Positions 21,780 to 32,737 of a DNA stretch of 64,000 nt are shown here, in pieces. The stretch comes from Pisolithus tinctorius. Lineage: Eukaryota; Basidiomycota; Agaricomycetes; Boletales; Pisolithaceae. The position numbers were made by a program, and so were the translations under genes. Under the pieces are notes generated by a model. That model ran no database searches, was not told the origin of the DNA, and saw nothing but the letters and a program-made list of their open reading frames with translations. Every line of letters starts with the position of its first letter. Position 1 is the first letter of the stretch. The stretch is from contig JANFAH010000033.1 in the NCBI GenBank assembly GCA_024663395.1, forward strand, positions 62,001-126,000. The letters are read 5' to 3'.

Positions 21780-21797
21780 CCCTCGCGGTGGGCTCCA
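21780..21797 (-). promoter_or_regulatory. primer-binding site of gypsy 1
   Basis: Minus strand TGGAGCCCACCGCGAGGG, two bases after the 5' LTR. It would pair with a tRNA 3' end in ...GGGCTCCA; which tRNA was not determined. Confidence 0.6.
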
Positions 21798-21799
21798 GA

Positions 21800-23531
21800 T
21801 GTGAGTCAAAGTGTGGAAAGGCAGTGGGAACCAACCAAAACCAACACAAAAGACAAAAGTAGAGCGAGTGGTGGTGTGCCTCCGTGGAACCTGGAGGGCA
21901 GAAACCTGAATGTGGGGGGGGAACTTCAAGTAGAGGTGCTCCTGGTGCAAGTCAACGACGAGTTACACAGGAGAGGATGAATGAATGCTGATTGAGAAGG
22001 GGATGCTGAACAGAGCAAAGGTGTTCAGCCGAAAGTACTTGGGGGTAATGGACTTTTGATAGAATATGCTCCTGGCACAAGTCGATGACAAGTTACGCAG
22101 GAGTGGAGGGATGACTAAGACTGCTGACTAAGAGGAAGCTTCAGATGAATGATGGAGGCAGATAGACTCTTCCGAATGAGCCTCAACTACCAAGTATACG
22201 AATGATGACAGGTAGACCCCTTTGTGGAGCCTCAACTGTCAACGACGAGATAGGAACTGGACTGACTGCTGGACTGCTTCTGAATTGATTCTGATTGATT
22301 CTGGGTAGCTAAGTACATGGGGGTTTATATACTGAGGGGGGAGCACAGCTTGTGACAAACAAGGCACAAACACTTGGTAAGTAATGAGTAAGGACTGAGT
22401 AATCATGATGAGTAAGCGAGAAATGAAAAGTAAGCAAGCAAGGAGGATTGGTAAGTATTGGCAATGAACGAGTCAAGGATAGTCAAAACATCACAAAATG
22501 AGTCAAACAGAATCAGAAACTGAGTAAGCGCACTGATATCACATTAGGGGGTGGCGATGCAAGTTAGATCTTGGCGGAGACATCTCTAGATCCAAAGACG
22601 GCATGACAGATGGACAGTGTTTCCAGATAGGGAAGTATTAACTCCAGAACCGAAGGGCATGAGTCAGGTGTCAAAGGGGGCTAGGGCATTGGGGGTCTGT
22701 GGGGCAATGAGAGCATACGCGATCGCGTCTCCCACCCTTCCATCCTCTCAGCGAAGTTAACAAAAACTTCATGAACGGGGCTCTGATGGAGGAGGAGGAG
22801 AAGGGGGAACGTCTTCTGCTGGATCTTGCAGTAAGAAGGCAAGATGCATGTCATACTCATCATGAATGCGATCAGGGAGGCTGGAGGACAGTAGATTATA
22901 CTGCAGCTGTCGCAATGCAGGAAGAATGACGGATGAGACTGGAATAAAGACGGTGCAGGGAGCAGGGAGGAACGATCCATATGCTTCATCAACTGGGGAG
23001 ACTGAAACGACCACATAAGACCTTTCTAACCGAGTGACAGACCTGAGGCGACCAAAGAACGTCCTTCTGGAAGTCATACTGACAAGGAGAACACGCTGAC
23101 CAAGCTGCATGGGATGAGATGGGGCTGACAACGACGGGATGAACCAGGGGGCTTCAGGATGGAAGCTGGTGGGAATGCCTGGCAGATATACATAGCCACT
23201 GTCTCTGGCAAATGAGACAAGTGAGACAATCGACGAAGAGGCGGCCATGATTGATGGACTTAGCGAAATGAGCATCTGATGGATGGAGTGCTGTAGAAAC
23301 GTGTAGGGTGCAAGGATCCTCTCCAAATTTGGAAGGAAGAATCGTGGGGCTGAGCACTTTAAGCGAGCATGGGAATGGAGTCGATATCTTTGGAAATGGT
23401 GGAGATACGACAAAAACCGGAATGCCATACATGGGTGCTAAAAACCTTTAATGCGCGCTTAACTTGCTTCCTCTTTTCTCTTTAGCACTGACGACTCGTT
23501 CTTGTGCAAAGGATGACTGTTAACATCTGAC
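21800..23531 (-). repeat. 5' LTR of gypsy 1
   Basis: Partner of 12140-13872. Sixteen differences by eye, all C/T or G/A at CpG, TpG or CpA. Confidence 0.9.
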
Positions 23532-23580
23532 GTTCCGGCAGTCCAGATAAACTCCGTAAGTCAGCCGGTCCAAGGACCAT
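23532..23580 (-). pseudogene. 5' piece of the split Zn2Cys6 gene
   Basis: A minus-strand ATG at 23580-23578 opens a frame reading M-V-L-G-P-A-D-L-R-S-L-S-G-L-P-E up to the gypsy edge. Removing the element and a 5-bp duplication continues it into V-K-D-H-P-W-Y-R-L at 12134. The fit is good but short, and the start lies only about 40 bp from the start of the divergent gene at 23623, so another true start is possible. Confidence 0.4.
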
Positions 23581-23622
23581 TACTTCTAATGACTGTGTGC
23601 AGTAATTCCGTCACGCCATGAT

Positions 23623-24698
23623 ATGCAGCGGCTCACATCTCTCGATGAGGATGAGGAAATGCTTACTGAAGATGACCTGCCGGACACGCCATCATCCCTG
23701 TTATGCGAGCCACCTTTCGAGCTGTCCCCAGCTCAAACAACACGCACAACCAGACCGGAACCCTCCTTCCAGTCCCCTGGTTCGCCCAGATCACCTTTGA
23801 TAGAGCCAGCATGGGAGTCATTTGCACCATCTCCCTCCTCTAGCAGCCCATTGGTTGAGCCTCCTTGGGACTCCATATCAACACGCCTCTCTGACAGCAC
23901 CCCATTACTTGAGCCAGCATGGGACAAATCACCACCACCTGTTTCCCCAGGTACTCCATTGCACGAGCCGCCTTGGGGGTCGCCCCCACCATTTCAGTCC
24001 CCACCAGTCAGTCCTTTACAAGAACTGGCATTTCAGTCACCTGCTGCCACAAGATCATCAGCTCACATCTACCCAACTCAAGCAGCTGGCCAATCATCAC
24101 GACCGCTCATCCTATTGCATGAGCCCCAATTTCAGTCCTTGACTGCCTCTGTGTCACCAGCCCGTCGCAATCCTATCCCGGTTCCCAGCCCAACAACATT
24201 CACATCGCCCAGCGGCAATTTCCCCAGTCCTCATCAACCTATGGACCTTTCAGACGCTCCTGCATCATTCAGCTCCACATCGATACCGCCAGCTAGATCC
24301 CCATCGCCGGTTCCAATCCCATTGTCGCATTCAGAGCTTTTCACAGTCTCCCAGGAGTTTGCCATACAGCTGGGAGTTGATACTCCACAAACCGAGCATA
24401 AGTCCAGAAGTTCCTACACAACCATAGCTAAACATGTCTACCAGTTCAAATGTCAAGGCGGATCTCCGGTATCATGGCTAGGAGTGGGGCACGTCAGCCA
24501 GACATCAATGCCGCACACGATGCCAATCTGATCACCGCATATAGGTATTATGTGAATACCCTGGTGGATGCAACCAGGGAGTGGCGATCACATGTTGAGC
24601 GGCATGCCATGCTTACCAGATTCCGGCAACAGTTAGCAAATCTTGTGGAGGAAGAGCCGGCAGTTGTAGGCTACCATCTTAAACCAGACCAGCTTTAA
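23623..24698 (+). CDS. Pro/Ser-rich protein with repeated S-P-L-x-E-P-x-W-[DE]-S units
   Basis: Not recognised. The ATG at 23623 opens an acidic start (D-E-D-E-E-M-L-T-E-D-D-L), then at least six diverged copies of a short unit with core [LI]-[LIV]-[EH]-E-P-[AP]-[WF]-[EDGQ]-S between about 23700 and 24130, then Ser/Pro-rich sequence. At about 24440-24480 the good frame changes (intron or indel) to a helical C-terminal part (A-H-D-A-N-L-I-T-A-Y-R-Y-Y-V-N-T-L) ending at 24698. It is divergent from the Zn2Cys6 gene and close to the multi-exon gene 24904-27113; together they look like passenger genes of the KDZ block. Function unknown. Confidence 0.45.
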
Positions 24699-24903
24699 TT
24701 TGTATATTTAACTCATTTCAATGAACATTATGTTGAATGGAATTGGAGAAGTGCACAAATTGGCCGTGATTGGATTGTGACAGTGGGTTATGGTACATGG
24801 TAGCTATGGGGCCGGTAATTCACTGGCAATTCTTGCACTGTGCACTATATATGTTTGTCGCCAGTCTACGGGAAACCATTAGGTACCGGCCTCAATTCTA
24901 CCT

Positions 24904-27113
24904 TCACCTCCTCATTGTTGGAGTAGGATAATTATCATCTGGCCACCATGGGGGCCTACGATTCCGCTCTGGGTGACGAGCCACACCATCTGCTTCTGCT
25001 TGATCCAACAGTCTATCGTCCCTGTCCATTGCACGGCCTCTAGGCCTGGCATTTGAATTCCTACCCACCAGATCAACTCCTGACATAGATAAGCATGTGT
25101 AATTGTGTTATGGATGTATACCTACCATCATTGGGTGATATGACCGTCTTATCATTCTGGGCTGCTGTAGAATGCTGTAATGAGAGGATTAACCAAGTGT
25201 GCATGGAAACCGACCATTGGATCTGATTCTTGGCTTGGGCTTGGGCTTCCTTGCAGTTGAATCGACACCATCATTGGCATGATTGTCTGATACAATTCTA
25301 TCAGCAATATTCATTGTTGCCGGATACCACTTACCAGCTGGATTGGGGTATGCAGTAGCCGTATTGCGCCAGTCTGATGTGGACTGGTTCCACCATCTGT
25401 TGTCCTCCTGTGCATTGGATGTTCCAGTGGGATGATCTACAGCACACAATTCCAAGGTCATGTTAGGGTTACCAGTAAAAAATCTGACCAGCTCCGACAT
25501 ACCATCTATCCATTGCCGTTTGGTGGAAGGTTTTGTGGGAGGAGCTGGTTCCTCCTCTGAGTGATGTCCATAGTCGGAGCCATCATCGGAATTTACTTAA
25601 TGCGCCATCAGTTATGTATATCCAAATTGATCATGACCTCACCTTCCGTCCAGGGTCTCTTCCCTTTGGCTTTGTCTGACCGGCGTTGGTGTTTGGAGAC
25701 TGGCTCCTCCAGAGAACCATCCTGAGATCTCCACCTTCGGAACCGGAAGACATCTTCTGGGTGCTCCTGCTGTCGCTCCTTCCAGAACTCCAAGGTTTCG
25801 ATTAGTTCATGATGTGTCAGCCTGGTGGGCTCTTTGAATGGTATATTGGGAGGAAGATACTTGGAAGACACGTAGGATGCCTGGTTGTCAGCTATTGCGG
25901 CCCAAGGTACACTGGCATTCATCTTCCCACAAGCCAAGCCTGTGTTTAGATGTTAGTAACTCATCGCCTGTGGAAATTGGCACGTATGATAATGGCCAGT
26001 TACGAATACCCTCATGATGTCCTTCAATTCCGGTGTCCGTAAGTCCAAGAGATTCGGAAGAACGGGCGTGCCATCATCATTGGTGGACAGGGAGAATTGA
26101 GACCACTTTTTTCCTTTCTGTGCTTTTACTGTGGTTTGACCGGCCTCATCCTCTCCGCTGCCATCCTCCATACCATTGGCCCCAAAGGCCTTCTTTGCGT
26201 AGGCTGACCACTTTCCATGAAGGTCTTCCCAATCCGAATAGAGCTCTCCATCGCTCAGCTCGTCATTGAAGTCATTCCTACACCGGTCAGATATGGTGAA
26301 GCCTGTCAGGAAAGCACTCACACTCCAACCATCACTTCGCCATCCTTATCCTTCCATGCCGACATGATCACCACTCTCATCCCACACTGCTTCCACATGT
26401 TGTACGCAAACTGTTTTGCATACTTTCAGCCCTTACTTGTTGCGGCCCTGCATTTAAGTTAGTCTTGCCCATGGGAGACCTTGGATGCTTACTCTGCCTG
26501 GGCTTCAGGTGGCGGCTTTCTCTCGTTCCACTCTTTCGCCAAACGTGCTGCCTGGTCCAATTCAGCCTTGGTCAATGACTGGACTACCTTCTGAATGGCC
26601 AGTTGATAGTGTTTGATCATAGCCGACGTCCCAGGCTGTATTCCAGCCTTCACAAGTACTTGCTGGATATCCTTCTTATGCTGCAGCTTGATCACCTTTA
26701 GGGCCGTCCATTTGGAGCCATACTTGACCAAGGCCTTCCGTGCCTGGGACCGACTGTTGTTATACATCCAGTTCTTGATGGCCTGTAAAATATACTTAAC
26801 ACGACTGCAAGCACATCAATACTGTTAAGCTTACTGTCCGTTTTCTATTCCATTCATTTTGTTTGAGGCTCTTGTTGGCATCCAGCTGCTTGATTTTGTT
26901 CCGCATGCCCTCCATCAGTGAGGCCCTTTTGTTTGTGTCAGCTTCCTTCCAATCCTTTAGACTGTCTTGGAGGATTTGAAGTTCATCCGGTCTCAGCTTT
27001 CCTGGCGCAGATTTTGCTGTCTCCGTGCTATCCAAGCTAGATTCCTCATCGGAGGAAAAGTCCTCCTCATCTGAGGTATTAACACCATTAGTACTGTGAT
27101 CACTGCTGGCCAT
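24904..27113 (-). CDS. multi-exon gene of unknown function linked to the KDZ transposon
   Basis: ATG at 27113. Exon stretches in order: acidic Ser/Glu-rich start (27113-26840); a helical block with N-N-S-R-S-Q-A-R-K-A-L-V-K-Y-G-x-K-W-T-A and E-W-N-E-R-K-P-P-P-E (about 26770-26490); K-Q-F-A-Y-N-M-W-K-Q-C-G-M-R-V-V-I-M (26450-26330); an acidic W-E-D-L-H-G-K-W block (26270-25990); a C-G-K-M-N-A-S-V-P-W-A-A-I / Y-L-P-P-N-I-P-F block (25930-25620); a Trp-rich block (25500-25200); and a short basic end (25086-24904). Junctions are GT..AG but not all fixed. From memory this architecture recurs beside DNA transposons in many Agaricomycetes, without known function. Head to head with the KDZ gene, sharing the 27114-27592 interval. 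Confidence 0.55.
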
Positions 27114-27592
27114 TCTGAATGTTGGAGAAGGTGTTGGGGTTGGTTAGTTGCAGGTAATGTTACCCTTTGTTGAAAGAAAATTTGGAGTCCATTCCTCATA
27201 GTTACCATCACCCATTCTTGAATAAAGTTCCAGGGGCCGAGTAATGTTCCGGTCATGATACATACCCATTGTTAGTATAGTCTTGTTCCAGTCGATCGGT
27301 ACCGTAGCCAAACATGGTAAGCCGATTCGTCTATCATCCAGTCTGCTACTATATATAGATAAAGTATAGTTTGATCCCGATTGGATCTTCTGACATTGAT
27401 TCCGAGATCCAACTCAAATCATAGTCGTGCCAGGCATCACAATGAGGCATGTATGGCTGAGGCCTGCAGACATCCTGCAAGGACTTGATACTAGACATGG
27501 GCAAGTCATGAATCGCCCGAGCTGCAGCAGCCACCCCAGTAACCCATGTCACTTGGAAAAAAGTGAAAACAACCAGGGGATCCAAAGAAAAG
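27114..27592. promoter_or_regulatory. shared upstream interval of two divergent transposon genes
   Basis: 480 bp between the start of the 24904-27113 gene and the KDZ start, with a TATATATAGATAAA stretch at about 27349-27362. No gene seen; a two-way promoter is inferred from position. Confidence 0.4.
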
Positions 27593-30500
27593 ATGGTCAA
27601 GTTTACTCCAAGAAAGAAGGCAAGATATGCAACCGGCCAAAGCAACGAATCACCTACTAGGGCAGGATCTTCGAGCATCCAGGAACCCAATTTAGTCCAG
27701 GGTAATGATGCTGACCTATATTGCTACATGGATGATGCATCACCACCGAGGACATCAAGAATTCCAAAAAGCCAGGTGTGCATTATCAAACATCCCGGTG
27801 CTGGCAATGTGTGCCTTACGGTATTACAGAACAGTTATCTGGAAGAGTGGCTGCCCTATAAGAGTAGATACCTGTCTGTGCTCCTGGACATGGAGGCCCC
27901 ACCCAATGTCATGGCTTGTTTTGTGTGTAAAGCAGAAGGGGCACCATATAGATGCATGGACTGTGCGCATTGCCCATTGTCTTGTAAAACATGTTGCATC
28001 GAGCAACACAAGCTCAGACCGTTCCATCGGGTACAAAAATGGAATGGAAGATTCTTTGAAGACTTCACTCTATGGCTGGTGAGTTCCAGTTTCAACCCAT
28101 CATCTGTGATGACTGATATCGTAGGTTGGTTTGGTGCTACACTTGGGCCATGCCGGAGCACCATGCCTGGCAGGAGAAGGTTCTTGGGAGGATGCTGCCA
28201 GCCATGTACAGTGGCTCACAAAATTGTCCCAATGTTTGCATGTTTTTCATTAATTATGGTGTAGCAAGTGAACTATCATTATTGAGTCCAAGGTGTTGGT
28301 GGATGGATTCAAGCAGCTGGTCATGGCTCTCTGATGAGCCATATCACATAATATTTGGATAGAAGCTGATGACAGAATACCAAAATGAAAATGAGAGCTC
28401 ATTGGGACAATTATGTAACTTTGTGATATACTGGAGATGTAGTCCTTGGGAACACATATAAAACATGGTGAGATGCTCACCAATGCTTACATAATGTATT
28501 ACATGGTCTACTGAATGATTTGTCAACAAACAAACAATGCCAAACAGTGATTTTGCACCCCTAAGCCTCCTTACTGCAACACAAGTCAAGAAATCACCAT
28601 TCTGGCTCATCAGGGACATTCTGTCAGGGCAACCTCAGCAAATGCTGGTGTACACTATAGTATGATCAATAGAATATGCTATCAGCACCATTGGTCTCTT
28701 CAGAAACCTGCTGGAAGTCATTTCCTGCACTGTTTCCCCACCAATGCCCCATGTGTCCTGGAACCAATCAGTACTGTGAGAGCTGAAAACAATGTGGAGG
28801 TCCAATCTGGCATTCATCCTATCATAAACAAACCAATCACCCATTAACTAGTGCATTTCTGTGAAGGGGAAACTGGTATGGAGGTCAGGGTGAAGCCAAA
28901 CCCTCTCTCACTCCAGGTAACATGGGAGGGATATGCTACTGAGCTACCAGGTTGCACATTCCTGGCCTTCTATCTGGCACTGGATATTTCCTTTAGTCTT
29001 ATATGATCAAATAACTCCTTCCCAGTGATCCCCAGTTCAGCTCAGAGTACAGTCTGGCCAACCCTCCCATGATACTGGGAGTGCCCAGGAGGGTTGTGCT
29101 TCACCTGAGCCTTCAGGCAGGCTTGTCTTCAGCTGTGATGTAGTAGTTAGTGGGTGATTGGTTTTTTTATGATAGGATGAATGCCAGATTGGACCTCCAC
29201 ATTGTTTTCAGCTCTCACAGTACTGATTGGTTCCAGGACACATGGGGCATTGGTGGGGAAACAGTGCAGGAAATGACTTCCAGCAGGTTTCTGAAGAGAC
29301 CAATGGTGCTGATAGCATATTCTATTGATCATACTATAGTGTACACCAGCATTTGCTGAGGTTGCCCTGACAGAATGTCCCTGATGAGCCAGAATGGTGA
29401 TTTCTTGACTTGTGTTGCAGTAAGGAGGCTTAGGGGTGCAAAATCACTGTTTGGCATTGTTTGTTTGTTGACAAATCATTCAGTAGACCATGTAATACAT
29501 TATGTAAGCATTGGTGAGCATCTCACTATGTTTTATGTGTTCCCAAGGACTACATCTCCAGTATATCACAAAGTTACATAATTGTCCCAATGAGCTCTCA
29601 TTTTCATTTGGGTATTCTGCCATCAGTTTCTATCCAAATATTATGTGATATGGCTCACCAGAGAGCCATGACCAGCTGCTTTGATCCATCCACCAACACC
29701 TTGGACTCAATAATGATAGTTCACTCACTACACCATAATTAATGAAAAACATGCAAACATTGGGACAATTTTGTGAGCCACTGTAGATGATGAGTGGGAG
29801 GACATCAAGGAGAGTCAACGACCGGCACATCTCAACCCACCGGATGATAGAAACTATCTGACAGTTGTGGACACTGGCGACGTGCACTTTTGCAATGTGC
29901 AGTATTGCAACTGCCCTGGGTCTGAGGATTCACATCTTCAGCTTACCATGGCCGGCCTATTCCCGGCTACGACTAAGGCACCAAGGACGGCTTTCACTTT
30001 CCAGGTGCTGGACAACTTCATCAGGGACAATGTTGAATGTGGAACCTCCGCCATGAACTATTACAGCAAACTTCAGAGAGTCACCTCAAGCGCGTTTCCT
30101 CACCTAGTGCCGGTGAGTGCGATCACCCCTGGCCTACCATATGCCACATCACTCATGCCAGTCAAAGAATAGGTATAGGGAATTGCTCAGGGTGTCGAGA
30201 ATGTGGAGGCTCCTAAAGCTGTTGAAATGGCAGGGATTCCATCAACAGTCGCCTGATCCCCAGGCCGGTGAACTTGTCCTCTTCTGCCCTGCCTGTCCCC
30301 AGCCAGGGATCAATGTACCAGATCAGGATATCGCTCTCTCTGAGTCCGTATTCTATTCATTGTTTCAAAGGCATTGTTAGCCTGACTTGTGTAGCTGGCG
30401 GTTTGCTAGGACCTTTGTGATGGACGGCAACTTCAAGGCCGAGCATATGCTGCCCAAGAATGCTGCCGAAGAGGTCTGGCTCATGGATGGAAATGGCTTC

Positions 30501-32602
30501 ATGGTCACATCAGCTCCATACAAGGAATATTTGACTGGGACCGTAAATAGAATAGAAGTTGGTGCGCCATGATATCTCCAAACGCACCGGACTGATTGTG
30601 TCATGCAGAAATCTGACTGCAATAACCACCGGGCTGTTAATCAAGCAAATGCACAAAGGAATAAGTTGGAATCGACCGGGATTGGTGGATGTGCCTGTGC
30701 GAGGCATGGCTGTTTTGTACCTCATGCAATGGTTGACTTTCAGAAGGGAGAGCAGTACACACCAATTCATAGTCCCTGGTCATGACTAACAATATAGCAG
30801 GCAGGTCAATATGGATTATGCTCTGGTCCATGCCATGCACCATGGATTGGACCCCCGGCAACTGGTCATAACCTTTTATGACATCAATTGTCAGTATAGC
30901 AAGAACTTGGCCTGCCGGCTTGAGGAAAATAGATATCTCTCTCTGCCTTCCAGATTACAGATTCAGCCCAGCATTGGACTATGGCATGTCCATGGCCATC
31001 AGACAGAGTGCTTCGCCAGATATGCTCCAAACTTTATTCCAGGTGCCAGCCGGGTGGACGGTGAAATCATGGAGACCCTCTGGTCTTCTCTCAACATAGT
31101 CTCACCATCAGCCCGGGGAATGGTGACAGCACATCGTCAGGAGTTGCTGGACTTCCAAATGAATGATAGTAACTTCCTCAAAATGATACGGATGCGTATG
31201 TCATCACAGTACCTGGTTGACCACCACTTAATTACTTGCACATAGCATCGGCATTGAAACGGAAGTTCAAGGTTGCCAAGCAGTCATTAGCAACAATCCA
31301 AGATAAATTCAACGAGTTGGATAGCAAGGTACCAGATGGCTTGCGTCGGTTATGGGTGGAACAAGAACTTGTGGCGCAGTCATGCCGGCGGAATACTCCG
31401 CAGGCCATGGACATATATGAAGTCTGGCTGGAGAAGGGTAAGGGGGCCAACTGTATCATCTGTCCCATAACTTATGTACATCATGGTAGCACCCACCATG
31501 AAAGCCATTGAGATTGACCTAATCCATAAGGACCATTCATTCAGCAGCTCACGTGGTTCAGCTACTTGGATTGCACAGGCATTAAAGGCTGAGCAGGCTC
31601 AAATAGTGCTTGCTATGGATACATGACATATGGACGCCAGGGCAACAGAGGCAGACCGGTTGTCGATTTCGCGCCGGCAAGACCGGTTGCAATCACAGAT
31701 TGATGCACTAGTACATGGAGCAGCCCAGTTCATCGGAAATGACTGGCAAGTTAACCCCAGGCAAAGGCCCAGAAGTATAGCCCCACTCAACGGGGACAGT
31801 AATGACGAAACTGATGATCCGTTCCTCCCTGATCATCCTGGTCACCAGGAGGTCAGCGATGTTCCACTGCCATCATATATCGGAGCACAGTATTTCCATG
31901 ACATGGGCCTCGGCAGTCTTGTGGAACAGGAAATACATCTGAGACAGGGCCAGGCAAATGATGCATTGCATGAATTGCGTCTGGCCCTCGTGGACAAGGC
32001 CGTGATATTTCGTACAGATGTCCAGAAAGGAGGGAACTACAAAATGACAACCCGGGCATGGGGCTGGATATCCAATGCAGAGGCAATGGTTCAGCAGCAT
32101 GCTGCCATCTATCGCCAGTGCCAAAAGCAACTTATTGCACTGGGGGCTGGGGAGGACATTCTTGGCAAATACCAAGAATTGAATAGGGCAGACCTGACTG
32201 TGAGTGCCACAATTGCAGACCCAAATGCAAGAGGTCATCGCGACGACACTCTGGCCTGGTTTTGGACCGTGGACCTTCCCTGGGATTCTGCCATGAATGA
32301 CAGGATGTCGGAATGTAGGCAGATCAATTGGGCTTGTGTGAAATACTGACTGAATTATCACAGTTTATCGAGTCAACTGGCTGCGTACAAAAGCGCTACG
32401 GGATTGCTGGGAAGAAGAGCTAGAGTTACTCACACTGGAGACTGGGTGGACACAGAAATTCTTCTTACACAAGGAGAAATTCTGGAGAGGCCAGCATATG
32501 GAGGCATTGGCAGTGGGCAATACCGGTTTCGCATGTTATTCGGCTAGGCAGTCCCAGATGTATCGGGATTTAGCAGGAACACTAGGATGTACTTCAAGAT
32601 AG
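27593..32602 (+). pseudogene. KDZ (Kyakuja-Dileera-Zisupton) transposase, interrupted
   Basis: Start ATG at 27593 (open sequence upstream begins only with GTG). The N-terminal part carries a CxC2-type cysteine cluster (C-F-V-C...Y-R-C-M-D-C...C-K-T-C-C) at about 27905-28000. Intron 28079-28124. The next exon is cut at 28208 by a 1575-bp palindromic element and resumes at 29786 in frame. Then come N-Y-Y-S-K-L-Q-R-V-T-S, intron 30113-30167, and R-E-L-L-R-V-S-R. The RNase H-fold core has candidate acidic residues in M-D-G-N-F (D at 30423), Y-D-I-N-C-Q-Y (D at 30880) and V-D-G-E-I-M-E-T-L-W (31057-31080), with the signature H-V-H-G-H. The C-terminal helical region ends at TAG 32600-32602. One in-frame TGA (31624-31626) is probably a mutated CGA. 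Without the insertion and this stop the protein would look full length, so decay is recent. Confidence 0.85.
28209..29783. mobile_element. palindromic non-autonomous Tc1/mariner-like element, copy 1
   Basis: Ends CAGTGGCTCACAAAATTG and its reverse complement, flanked by TA on each side (28207-28208 and 29784-29785). Two arms of about 640 bp are near-perfect inverted repeats around a ~290-bp spacer (about 28855-29140). The CAGTG start plus TA duplication points to the Tc1/mariner superfamily, but no transposase is encoded; matching open frames of 69-91 codons in both arms are mirror images and lack known motifs. It interrupts the KDZ exon. Each arm also has an inner inverted copy of the terminus (about 28402-28437), so a ~230-bp element may be nested in the arm. 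Confidence 0.85.
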
Positions 32603-32737
32603 GAATTGGCAGAGTAATGTGCATATATCTCTAGATAGTATGAAACCAGGGAAATTACATATCAAGATTCTAATGAGATGTGTAATGAGGACAGCACCCT
32701 ACTTATTGCTGGCTCCTGGCTGGGTAACTGAATTGAC

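Larger units (their letters stand above)
12140..23532 (-). mobile_element. Ty3/gypsy LTR retrotransposon 1 (11.4 kb, no chromodomain seen)
   Basis: Direct repeats of 1732 bp (12140-13871/2 and 21800-23531) bound gag-protease and pol frames on the minus strand. Ends are TG..CA (minus strand TGTCAGATG...GACTCACA); the outermost base of the right copy differs. A primer-binding-like site (TGGAGCCCACCGCGAGGG on minus, 21780-21797) starts two bases from the 5' LTR, and a purine run (GAAGAAAGAC) precedes the 3' LTR at 13873-13882. The flanks do not give a clean 5-bp duplication (ATCGG left, TTCCG right). Splicing the flanks together restores an open frame, implying insertion into the first exon of the Zn2Cys6 gene. 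The LTRs differ at 16 positions by eye, all CpG-type transitions. Confidence 0.9.

Noticed and set aside
28344..29581. Coding genes inside the palindromic elements
   Set aside because: Matching frames occur in both arms simply because the arms are inverted copies; no transposase motif (D-D-D/E) is present.
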